Shown here piece after piece: positions 38,352-51,689 of a stretch of DNA of 64,000 nt. Numbering within the stretch: position 1 is the stretch's first letter; every line of letters starts with the position of its first letter. The notes beneath the pieces are model-generated. The model had not been told where the DNA came from and did no database searches. It saw nothing but the letters and a program-made list of their open reading frames with translations. Position numbers and translations under genes: made by a program. This DNA comes from Hyperoplus lanceolatus (taxonomy: Eukaryota > Chordata > Actinopteri > Uranoscopiformes > Ammodytidae), in NCBI GenBank assembly GCA_026929865.2, contig CM049404.1, positions 25,822,001 to 25,886,000 of the forward strand. Reading direction: 5' to 3'.

Positions 38352-39389
38352 TGTCTATTCACATATACATTTCTAGAGCTATCTTGTTATTGTGTCTAGG
38401 CTTGTCTGCTTTATGCTGTCAGACCACCTACAAGCTCCAGTGACCTTTCATTCACCCTTTGACACACACTCTCATACACCGATAGCAACAGCTACCACAC
38501 ATTGTGTAAGATAACCATTGGGAGCGATTTGGGGTTAATTGTCTTCCTCAGGAACACTTCGACACGTGGCAAGAGGCAGAGATTAAATCCTCTCTACCTT
38601 TTTAGCACAGAAAGCCATTTTCCTATTTGTATTTTTAACATTGTGAACATTTAGTAAATATGCCATTTCAGAAATTAATTACTTGAGTGTTTTTAAATTA
38701 AATTGTTAAATTGTATATTATAGTGACTTTAAAACAGAAAGGACCATATTTTTATGAATCACTTGTGCAAAATATTCGGCTAATTTCAAAGGGTTCACTT
38801 TATTATTTTTAGCGCTAGATATCTTCTGTAAGCGAATTTAGGAAAATATATAGGCACGTCAACACAAGTTTTTGACCTATGGACAGCTGGCAGAGTCTAC
38901 ACCCGGCATTATTGTGACAGAAGATGGCGTGAACCATCTGCTGGTGATTATTTTCAATCTGCAGGTGCCTATCACAAACCTACCACAAGACAAAAAATAA
39001 GACCAAGCTTCAACATTTTATTTAAAAAAAATCCCTGTGCTCACAGCTTTTGCAGTAGTTGCTTTGTTGTCACATTTAAATGCATCCACATCTAAAATAA
39101 TGCAACCTTATTATTATTATTCAAGGAAAATACATTTGTTTATGTTTCTTGTTATATTGCAGCTAATAACAACATTGTAGCCTAACACACAAGCTACACT
39201 ATAATAATAAGTGGATGTTGATCATTCAGTTTCACAGTGAAAAGGATAATAGTAATAAAAAAAATTATTATTACTAGTATTACTATGTTTGGATAGTATA
39301 ATACTGTAGTCTGTTCTAGTAAAATCTATGGACAAAAATATAATACTGTATTAAAAAATAAAGGCCGTTATCTCCCCCTAGTGACCTGT
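38352..39389. other. Short intergenic/3' UTR interval between klhl10 and tgm2
   Basis: The two genes converge here. AT-rich DNA with no coding signal. TTTATT at 39017-39022 reads AATAAA on the minus strand and may end the tgm2 transcript. Confidence 0.45.
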
Positions 39390-42300
39390 CTACTGAGCTT
39401 CTGTACTGGAGCTTTCCTTCACATCAACATTGATGAAGCTCTTGATGTTCTTCAGTTTGTCACTATCAAAGTTCACCAGCAGCCTGCTGGAGCCAGCACT
39501 GGAGGGAATGAACGCAAGACTGGCCTTGGCTTCTTCGTTGGGGCCCACAGCTCCAATCCTGCAAGATTCACACACAGTATACAAATAGTATCTTGAGATG
39601 AGGTTTTTAAAGATTTTACTGTAACTTATAGGTTTATCACCTCAAATCACAGAACTTCATCTTATTCTTAGAAAAATTAGCATTTTATTACAGAATAAGG
39701 AATGGTGTGAAAGTTGGTAGGAATGCTCAAAGGTAAGGATTTGGGGTCAATTTGAATATTGGTAAGCTTTGCCAATCTCTTGCAGTAAAAGTAACGCCAT
39801 CTTTTACAGTTGACTGTTAATGAACCATAACGGTAATTGGTGACACAAGTTAAACCAAGAAGGAGAAAAAAGTATAAAAGCCTACACATGAAAAAATAAA
39901 TAGTTTGACACAAAAAAACAGTTCAATAGCCTGAAAGGAATTGACATACTTTGCTGTTATTGGTTTGCCGTCGGTGAGGCCGATGCCTTCTATGGTGAAG
40001 CTGCAATCGTGCAGCGGCTCCGATAGAGTGTTCAACAAGGTCAGCTCTACCATCAAAGACTGGTTCACTGTGGCTTCTCCCAACAGCTACACAGAAGTGT
40101 TCAGATAGGGTTCATCATGAGACAGGTGGCATGGCATAAATAACTGAAATTATGTTATCATAAATCTGCACAATTTCATAAAGGATCACACAAATTATTA
40201 GGGGCGATCATATCTTTCATGTCCCATAGCATTTGAAAGCCTGTTCTTTTTTCCTTTACAATGATGTCCAATTTATAAAGATCATACATTTGTGGGATGA
40301 GCTGCACAGCTGATTATGTAGATGGGTCCCAGGTAACAAACAAGACGTATTAGCTATTTTACACTTTAACATATTGAACCAACTACGTTATAGTTCGTTT
40401 TTTTGCCAATGTGGCTGTGATGGTAACCCTAGCACTGATCCCACAAGTGTTTAATTGGGTTGAATTCTGGGCCCATGGCAGGACATTCCATTCTCCCTAC
40501 TGTCTCTATTGTGTTTGACCTCAAAGTTCAATGAATACCTTGTTAGATTGCCAACGTGTCTTGTTCTTTCCTTGTTACTGATAGAGAGTTGTCTGTTCTG
40601 TTGTTGAGCACAAATAATGGCAAATTTGGCACATTTCACTATGACCCACTTTCATAATCAGCACATGGGCACACATGCATGATCATTACAAATGGGACAT
40701 AATTGTTAAAGGAAATGAACAGACTTTCCAATAGTACAGAGCAGCATATCAACTGGTCACATAAAAAGAGATCTGATTATCCAAATTTCCAAACCTTTAT
40801 TATACTTTAGGTGCTAGACTTCTAATGCAGATACAAAATAAATAAACTGTTCTTTACTATTGTACAGTTTGATGTTGATAAGAAAAACAACTGAATAGTT
40901 GCACTCATGTAAATATGAAATGTCTGCTCTGCTGTGGTGTACATTTTCTGATGTTTTACTACTGAAGTTCTGTTTTGGTCATAATGTACAGTATATGAAT
41001 ATGACTATGTGAATGTATTCCTTTCACTCCCTCCATTGTTCATACCTCTATCTCCATTTCTGGCTCGTCTAGCACAATGGTCTTCTCAGCCTTGTGGTAA
41101 CGCGCGGCCTGCTTGTCGATGGTGACGGCCGAAAGCTGGATCAACCTGTCAGAGGTGATCGCTGATCCATAACGCTTATACTCCAGTCTGAGGGACAGGC
41201 GCCTCTCTGAAAAATAAATATAAACATATACATTGTATGAAATATAACAAGGTTAACAAAACTTTTTTTATGGGCAATTTCAGCAGGAGAATAGGATTCT
41301 TCTTCAAAGGTTTTTTAATTAAATTACACAGTTGCAGAACAATTGCAGTACAATGGAATCTTAAATTGTTTCCCCTTTTTTTTTTCCCCCGAACATACCC
41401 CACCCATCTCCCACCCTCACACCCAATTACAAACAATCCCCCCCAAAAAATGGCAGAAACGAAATATAAAAGATTGTACTTTTAAGATTAACAAAAACAA
41501 ACAACCAATATAAAACAAAAAAGAGAAAAAAAAAGAAAAAAAACAAAACATAGAGAAATAAAATTAAATCAAATAAAAAAGGGGAGGGGGTAGCTACTCT
41601 TCAACTATTGTTGTTAATTTCTCAAAATAATCCAGGAAGGGGTGCCATATTCTATGAAATTTTGTCTCAGATCCATGGGTAGTGCAACAAATTTTCTCCA
41701 GATTCATACATGACATAATGCAGAGCCGGCCCAAGCCTTCAGGGGGACCTAAGCGAAATATGATTAGGGGGCCCCTCTCCAATGTTATCGCTGCTGAAAC
41801 TCTAGATCTTTGTTAAATATCATTCACACACCCAGTGTTTTCCGCTAGTGCCTCCACTGTGCGGCTGTGCGAAAATATTAGACAGCCGAGATTCAGACCC
41901 TCCTAGAGGGGTCCGGGGGTATGCCCCCCCGTGAGATTTTTTTTAACTTTTTTAAAGTGAAATGCATGAATCTGGTGCACTTTGAGAGGAAAATTAAGAG
42001 GCTAAATCTGAGAAATCTTGTGTGAACAAATAATTTGGAGACACTGGGTCAGATGAATTAGAAGCTATTGAAGAAGGACACATGGATTTTCCATAAAAAT
42101 ATTAATATAAAATAAAATATTATGGGTTGGGCATGGAGCTCTTTTTCTTTTACGGGACATATTTCTCTGTAATATAGTGAATGCATTTAAATGCATTGTG
42201 AGGAACGAAGCAGAAGAACTCTGTTATCCAGCTACTGTATCTTTTTTTCCACAGACAAGGCTGACATAGGCTATAGACTATACACAGTGCATGGGCAACT

Positions 42301-45300
42301 GAGGGCAGCCCCATTTCCAATTGTTTTTAAATAAACTCAATACACACTGTGCATGGATGTGAACGTGACATGATCAGATAATTTCGGATTTCCTCCGAGA
42401 TGAACTGATTACATTTTTAGGCTATTAATTATCTAGACCAAAACATTGTATTCCTTTTTTTTGTATGATAACTCACATTTGCATAGTATGATGTTAATAT
42501 CAAACACACAAACTTAAAAAAAAAAATAAATAAATACATTTTTTTTTTTTTTTTTAGGGGCCCCCCCAGGCAGTCGGGGGCCCTAAGCGGCCGCTTAGTC
42601 CACTTATGCCTCGGGCCGGCTCTGACATAATGTCTCTAATCCAATGTGAGTGGGAGGGAGGAGCAGGATCTTTCCATTTAAGTAAAATAGCCCTACGAGC
42701 AAGTAAGGATGTGAAGGCCAGTATCTTTAGCTTCACTTTAGGCAAGCCTGAATTGGGAGCGATGCCAAAAATTGCAGTGAAAGGGTTCGGCTCAGTTTGG
42801 TGCTGAAGTACTTCAGAAATTGTTTTAAAAACTGATGTCCAGAACTCAGTCAAGGTGGAACACAACCAGTACATGTGAAAGAGTGATGCCGGTGCGCTCT
42901 TACAGCTATCACAGGTCGGGTCTACATCGGGGAACATACGAGCTAATTTAGTTTTAGATATGTGGATACGATGTACTACCTTAAATTGCACAAGAGCATG
43001 TCGGGCGCACATGGAGGTAGAGTGTATCCGATCCAGGACTGAATCCCACATGTGATCTGTGAAGGCAGAACCTAGGTCCTGCTCCCATAGGGTTTTTATA
43101 GCTGCTAATGAGGGGCTATGCAATTTCGAAATAAGGTTGAAAAACACAGAAATTGAGCCTTTTAATGTGGGGTTTACAGAAAGAAACAAATCGACATGAT
43201 TGGCTGGCGGTTTATAAGGGAATTGGGGAATTAACTTCTGTGTAAAATGCCTGATTTGCAGAAATCGGAAAAAATTTGTCTTATCGATACCAAAATGTTT
43301 TGTCAATTGGGAAAAACTAGCAAATAGATCATTAATAAATAAATCATCGATGCATTTTAGCCTTTTTTATGCCAGATCTTGAATGCACCATCCAGCGTCG
43401 AGGGAGTAAACAAATGATTAGCTGCAATTGGGCTGAAAAGTGAAAAATTCTGCATTCCAAAATTCTTCCTAAATTGGGTCCAAATTCGAAGGGAGTGCTT
43501 AATCACGGGATTACTGTTGGGAATAGCCGAAGAGAGTGGAAGTGCGGCGCTTAAGAGGGCAGATAGAGACAATGGGCTAACAGCGCTAGACTCCATTGTT
43601 ACCCAGACTGGGGCTGAGTCGTTAAGGTGAAAATTAACCCAATACACTAAAGAACGGATATTAGCAGCCCAGTAATAGTATTGGAAATTAGGGAGGGCCA
43701 TTCCGCCTGTTTGTTTTGGTCTTTGAAGAAATGCTTTCCTTAACCGAGGGTGTTTACCATTCCAAATATAATTTATCATTAACGAGTCAAGGGCCTGAAA
43801 AAAGGATTTGGGGAGAAAGATGGGGAGACATTGGAATAGATATAGGAACTTTGGGAGTAATGTCATTTTAATTGAATTTATTCTACCTATGAGAGAGAAA
43901 GCCAGAGGAGACCACTTGAAAATATTTGCTTCGCCTGATCCAATAATTTGAGGAAGTTTGATTTAAATAGGTTTTTAAAATTTCTGGTGAAACATACCCC
44001 AAGGTAACTCAGCTGATCTGTCACCACTTTGAGTGGAAGAGCTGTATAATCAAGTTTAAGAGCTTCTTTATTAATCGGAAAGAGTTCGCTCTTACTCAGG
44101 TTAAGTTTATAGCCAGAAAACTGACTAAAGACCTCCAACACAGAAAGTGCCTCCGGTAAAGAGGTGGCTGGCTTGGCGACAAACAAAAGTAAGTCATCGG
44201 CGTATAATGATACCTTATGTTCAATTCCTCCTCTCCATATCCCCTGAATCTGTTTGTTACCTCTGATGGCAATCGCAAGTGGTTCGATTGCAATAGCAAA
44301 AAGGAGCGGGCTCAAAGGACAACCCTGCCGGGTCCCACGATGCAGATCAAAACTACTTGAGTAACGGCTGTTTGTTAATACTGAGGCAGAAGGGCATGCA
44401 TATAATAATTTAACCCAAGAAGTGAAAACAGGACCCAAACCGAATTTCTCAAGGGTGAAAAACAAATAATTCCATTCTACTCTATCAAATGCTTTTTCAG
44501 CATCCATAGAAGCAAGGCATTCTGATTCAATATTTCTGGGGGAATATAAAATGTTCATTAGCCGGCGGATGTTATAAAATGATTGGCGTCCCTTTATAAA
44601 CCCAGTTTGGTCGGGGGATATAATAGAGGGGAGAACATCCTCCAATCTGTGGGCGAGAATTTTAGCAAGTATCTTCACATCCGTATTTAATAGTGAAATT
44701 GGTCGGTATGATGCACAATCTAGAGGATCTTTATCCTTTTTTAACAACAGGGAAATACAGGCCTGGTAGAACGAAGGCGGGAGTTTACCTGAGTCAAATG
44801 AGTCTGAGAATACTGAACATAAAAAAGGCGATAATTCGGCTGAACATTTCTTAAAAAAGTCAGATGGAAGTCCGTCTGGACCAGGAGATTTGCCTGATTG
44901 CATAGATGTTATTGCTGCAATAATTTCCCTCTTAGTAATAGGTGCCTCAAGGCTATGTCTCAGGTCTTGAGAAAGGGAAGGCATGTTTAGGTTACTGAAA
45001 AAGGTTTCCATCACCGCTGCGTCTACTGTACAATCAGAACTATACAAATTTGAATAGAATGTTTTGAACTTTTCGTTTATCAATTTCTGATCTGATGTTG
45101 TACACCCACTGTCTGTCCGTAATTCCAGGGATGAGTTGCTTCGCTCTAAATCTGCGCAGTTGATTGGCCAGGAGTTTGCCAATCTTGTCACCATGCTCGT
45201 AAAAAGTACTTCTGCTCCTTTAGCTGAAGCTAGACGTCTTATATGCATCACATTTTCCCATTTTTTTTGTGGCAATGTTGTATGTATTGTCCCTGTCAAA

Positions 45301-48300
45301 TAAACATTAAAATAAAAAAAAAATAAAAAATAAGCAACTGGTCAGCAACCTGACGAGAGGAAAGAAGGTTGAATTCTGTCTGAAGTTTTAAACGTTCTTT
45401 GTACAGTTCAGATGAAGGTGAATTAGCATACTGTCTGTCTATGTTCAGAATCTGATCAGCTATTTCAGTTTGTTTCTGTTTTGTACATTTATTTTTGTAT
45501 GCTGCAAATGATATAATTTCACCTCTCAAATAGGCTTTCAGGGCTTCCCAAATTGTTGCATTGGACACATCTGGTGTTTTATTTATACTCAAAAAAGTTT
45601 TAATATGTGTAGAGATGTGTGAAAGAAAACTCTCATCTGTGAGCAACAATGGATCCAGTCTCCACTGCCTTCTAGTATACTCAACGTCAGGGAAAGCCAG
45701 TTGAAGGAGCAGAGGAGCGTGATCTGAGATCACAATACTTTCATAACTGCAGGACTTTAGGTCTGACATCAATGAATTATCAACAAAAAAATAAATAATC
45801 AATTCGGGTGTAAGTGTGGTGGACATGTGAAAAGAATGAATATTCTCTTCATGTGGGGTATAAAAACCTGTATGGATCAGAAAGGCTATAATCAGCAAGA
45901 AATGATTTGATATAACCTGCAGATCTGCTAAGAGTGGCAGGTTTGGGGGAAGAGCGATCTAAGATTGGATCCAGATAGCAATTAAAATCCCCACCAAGAA
46001 TAAGAGAATGGGAATTGAGATCGGGGAGTTGAGAAAAAAATCTCTTAAAGAATTCTACATCATCAACGTTAGGCGCGTAGACGTTGGCCAATATCTGACT
46101 GACTTATTATAAAGTTTGCCTGAAACAATAATAAAACGTCCATTTTTGTCTGATATAATGTTTGAGGACTCAAAAGGAATATTACTATCAATAAGGATAG
46201 CTGGGCCCCTGGCCTTAGCCCTGAAATTAGAATGAAAAAATTGTCCACGCCAGCATTTACTTAGCGCCCATGGTCAGAGTCGTGTAAGTGGGTTTCTTGA
46301 AGGAAAACTATTCCAGCCCTGAGCCGTTTTAGGTGGGTTAAGACCTTACCCCTTTTCACTTGGTGATTAAGCCCCTTGACATTCCAACTAATTAAATTAA
46401 GACTGCCCTTCATCTAGCTCAGTTATAGTGAGAGTAAAAAGAGTTGCTCCGATAACAAAAAGAGTAGCAAAATACAGAGGAAAAAAAAACACAAAAAAAA
46501 GGAAAACACAGATAACTGAAAACACAACAGGTGCTAGAATAGGATTCTTGATGATAAAGAGGCCTTGTTTATAGAGGTACCTTTTAAAGGTGCACTATGT
46601 TACTTTTGGTGTGTCAGAGAAGTGAACATTTTGTAAGGAATATTTACATAACTGGATAAACAAAACTTTCTTCTAAAGAAAATTGGATCCCTGGAACACT
46701 GTGTAGTTAGAAAGCTTCCTTAAAATGTACTGTTTCACTGTTTTGTTGTTTACAGCGACAGGTGCCTCAAGATAATTTAGTTTTCATTTATGGTGATAGA
46801 ATTATTCAGTACGAAGAATTACATGTAGAGTCCATACGTTTTTTAAACTCACTTCAGGCTCTGCAAATGTAAGCAAATCCCCCTCTCCTGAAACTGCATA
46901 GTGCACTTTTAAGGTTTTATATAATCACTGAACTCAAAGCTTACAATCACTGTAGGGTAAAATGTACTATGCACTATGATGAGAGCTGACCTTCTCCAGG
47001 GGGCACCTCCACGTTGTCTGAGGCAAACCCACAGCTCTCTCCTTGTTTCCCGTTGTAGCTGACGGCTCTGGAGAAGAACAGGAAGCTGCAGGTCCTTGCC
47101 TCCATGCAGTTGTTGGTGAGGACAGCGTACACCTCGAAGTCTGAGCCCACGATCATGTTATCAGCCAGTTTGATCTTAAATGACAATTAAGAGCGTATTT
47201 GTTAAATTAATATTCACAATAATATAACTGCTTTATTATATTTTAGTTTTAATAATAAGCAGATTGTTCTTCAGTATGTTGAAAAGGAGAATTCTGTGAT
47301 CATTGGTCCATTGTTTAAAAAAAATTACATAGCATATCATTAATTATTTAATATATAATATAATACATATAATTTATTTGATATTTATCTATTCTACATC
47401 TATATTTATATACACATAATAAATCTTTAATCTTTGATGTGAATTAATCACCAGTGCAAAAAAACAAGGTTTGTTCATATCAGGTTGCATGCCAGTTAGG
47501 AGTATTCGACAACCAAATGTACTGAATAACTGTCAAACCAATGTTCAACTTTTTCTTGCAAACAATTTGCTTGTTTTGCATGATTGCCATTATTTTTGAT
47601 AGAGTTCCCTGTAACTCATTAAATTGTTTTTCTGGACTGATGACATGGCCTCTTTGGAGCTCTCATGTTATCTCGTGCTGCTAGAAACTCTCATATCATT
47701 GTGCCGTCGTTAGATCTTTTATAGCTTAAAGTGACCCAGTTCTGCTATAACTTTGTTTGATTAATTAACTTCAGAGATGGGTTGTCTTTTTTGTGTGCCG
47801 TGTTGTTACAGTATTTGCTCTTCTGCCTGCATATGTATGAACTTTACCAAGCACCTTGATGTGAAGGCCCGGCTCCTCTCCTTGCTGCAGTAATTTGTTG
47901 TGGTGTTGAGCCTTGTTATACACTTGCCTCTCCTCCTTTGAGCCTGAAAACCATCCGCATCACAGATAAGTACAACAGTCTTGTTTAAAGATGGAGTCAG
48001 CTATCTGGAGAAGGCAAATCAAAGTCAAAGTCACTTATAGTCAGAATCAGTAAATATCTCCTCACGATTCGTCTGTACTGTGTGTGCGCTAAAAAAAATC
48101 AAGTGTTAATACACAGCCTAAGCTCTGCAAACAGGCATGTTGACATACAGTGGCCCCCCTTTGTTTACATACCCATTTAGAGAGCCTATCTCTGTATTAA
48201 TACCAGCTTTTCCCCCTGCTACACAGTACAGACAGATAGCGGATCATGAGAATATTCTCACTGATTTTGAAAAAAAGTGATTTTGATAACAAGCTGACTC

Positions 48301-51300
48301 CACCTTTAAGTTTCTGTGTCAAATACAGGCCGTCTCTTTAAATCATTTAAAGACACATGGGTCCATGCGACAAGACTTAATCTTTAAATTGAGATGGCTG
48401 AAGCCCACTGTGTCTATATTTAAGCAGAGTTACAATGTTTGCATGTACTGTATGTAACACTGGGATTGGAATAGAAAGTGGTTCAAGTAATGCCCGAAAT
48501 TTAATCCACACATCAATTGGGGAATCTGTGCACGTGTGACTCAGCAGTACCTTCAGCATACTTGTACTGGTGTGTGATGTCGTGTCTCACGTCTACGCCC
48601 ACAGCTTTGGTGCTGATGAAGCGTCCCACAGACTTAGTTGATCCACTGAACTTGACAAACTCTCCATTTGAAAGGCGCACCATGTCCACAACATCTGCGT
48701 TAACCTGACTCCATACAGGACATGAGATGATATGAAACAATACTGATTATTACAATCAACAGATATTATGTGGTGAGAAAATAACAAGCAAAGAGAGATC
48801 TGTCAGAACACATATTTTTGTGCCCTTTTCTTTAGAATGTTACACTTAAAGGTTTGAGCTAAATAATACTCACCTCAGCAAAAATAAAGGGAGCATCATA
48901 CTTCCTGGTCAGCTCTCCTTCCTTGATGGCCGTCAGTGAAGACGGGCCGCAACAGAACACACCTTATTGTATCACACACCAGAGACAAGGATCGTTTAAG
49001 CACGTATCAGAATCAGATTTTTTTTTATTAACTACTACATAGTTGTGCATTACCTACTACATATGTTTTTTGGGTTACTTAAAAAATGCATAACTATGTA
49101 GTTGTTATTTAACAAAAATAGTAGGTAATGCAGAACTATGAAGTAGTTACATAAAATAAAGCAAAACATAACGAAACCACTATGACCCCTCTTTCTACCA
49201 GTTTTGAAATAGTTATTTTGTTTTTCATTCTGTGACTGGTATATCATACAGAATGCACGTATAGTCTTAAAAAAAACCTTTTGACTGGTTTTGGGATATA
49301 CAACAGGACAGGTTAAAGTTTACCTTCACTTTTCTCCTGTGGGGTTGGGTCGCTGACTTGCCACCCATCATACTCTGGGCCTAAATCCGGACGAGTCATC
49401 CAGCTGTCCACCCAAACATGGAAGTTCCTGGTAAAAATGTGTGAAATAAAGGACAATACTATTATCATCTTGCTTTAGTCAGTACAATCATGTAGAATAC
49501 CAAAGGTGTATTGCATCATGCGGGAAAATTGGAAGATGATGAGGAACAAAATTAAAATTAAATTAAGAAAATTCCCCAGTGTAGGGTAATAATCACTACG
49601 GCTCACTCACCATATAGAATCGCCACTATCCATTCTTTCACCGTCTTCATCATACAGGTTTTCTATCAGCAGGTTGCCGTCGGTATCGTGAGCCGATCCA
49701 AAGTTAGTAACCACTCGACATGGGATGCCCAGGGCACGTGATGCTGGAGCAGGGAGGAAAGCCACACTTCAACACCAGCTGTTAGAAGGATGCACTTGAG
49801 ATAACGTCTGTCATCACATCATAATATCACATAAAAATGTCACATGGGGTAGACGGCTTCAAAGGCACGGGACCAGAATCTAAATTTAGGGATTCTATAA
49901 AACCTTGGACTGGGAGGCAGTAAAGGTGAACTGGAAGATGAAACAGATACAGTAGTAAGATTTACTATCAGATCGACTAGCAAACTGGGTTGGACTTTCT
50001 GGAACTGTACTAAACTGGTTTGAATCATTCTTAAAGGACCAAGACTACTATGTATCAAAAGGCAATTTTACATCCGAGAGAACAAATATTACATGCGGGG
50101 TCCCCCAAGATTCCATTCTTGGGCCTCTTCTGTTTAACATCGACATGCTCCCACTAGCTCAGATTATGAACAAGAACAAATTATGTTACCATAATTATGC
50201 AGACGACACACAAATTTACATAACCATATCACCAGGAGACTATAGTCCGATTCAAGCACTAAGTAAGTGCATTGAACAAATCAATGACTGGATGTGCCAA
50301 AACTTTCTTCAATTAAACAACGACAAAACTGAAGTCATTGTCTTTGGTACCAGGGATGAACAATTAAAAGTCAGCGGACAGTTTAAATCTGTTATGTTAG
50401 AAAGCACACACCAAGCTAGAAATCTTGGAGTAGTCATAGACTCAGACTTGAATTTCAAAAAACACATTAAATCAATTACTAAGTCAGCCTACTACCACCT
50501 TAAAAATATATCAAGAATTAAAGGGCTAATGTCTCAGCAGGACTTAGAAAAAGTTGTCCATGCATTTATTGTTAGTAGACTTGACTACTGTAATAGTGTC
50601 TTTGCAGGCCTTCCTAAAAAATCAATCAGACAGCTTCAGCTAATTCGAAACGCTGCTGCTCGAGTCCTCACTAGGACCAAAAAAGTGGATCACATTACCC
50701 CAGTTCTTAGGTCTTTACACTGGCTTCCTGTCACTCAAAGAATTGATTTTAAAATATTGATGTTGGTCTATAAAGCGCTAAATGGTTTAGGGCCTAAATA
50801 CATCGCTGACCTGCTGATCCCCTATGAACCAGTCAGAGCTCTCAGATCGTCTGGGACTGGGCTACTGACAGTCCCCAGAGTAAGGACTAGACAGGGAGAG
50901 GCAGCCTTCAGTTTTAATGCACCCAAGCTCTGGAATAAACTTCCAGGGGACTTGAGGTCTGCTTCAACACTCGGCTCTTTTAAATCAGGTCTTAAGACTT
51001 TACTGTTTCCGTTTTAACCTGTAATTTTAATTTTTTATTTATTTTTATTCCTTTTAAATGTTTTAATTATCTTATGTTTTATTTGTATTCATGTTTCTCA
51101 TTTGCTTTTTTAATTTTCTTTCATGTGTGCTATACTTGATGTATTTTGTTCTTGCTTCTGTAAAGCACCTTGAATGGCCTTGTGTCCGAAATGTGCTTTA
51201 GAAATAAACTTGCCTTGCCCTGCCTTACTGTATTTTTAATTTGTTTCGTTCTATATAACTTTAATATGTCATGGCATACTGTTAGTTTTCTCTGTTAAAA

Positions 51301-51655
51301 TTGCATTGTCAGCTGTATAGAACACAATATCAAGTTCAACACCAGCCTATGCATTAAAAAAGTAAAAAACTCCAGGCTAGGAGTAAATGCTTGGATGAAT
51401 CATTCATTTCACAACAAACTACATGAACCCACAGACAGTGAGAGTCTTGATACAGTGCTCTGACCTGTGCATGCAACTGCAGCAAAGACCCAACATTGGC
51501 CGTAGCGGACAGGGCCACTTTCAGCCCACTGGCGCAATATGTCCCCGCTGCCAATCCACGTTACTGGGTGAACGCCATCTTCAAAGTCTGACCAGCTTCC
51601 CACCAGCACACCCCTGTCATCATTACTGTTAATCTGTGGGCACAAATGAGGGGAC

Positions 51656-51689
<34 letters not shown>

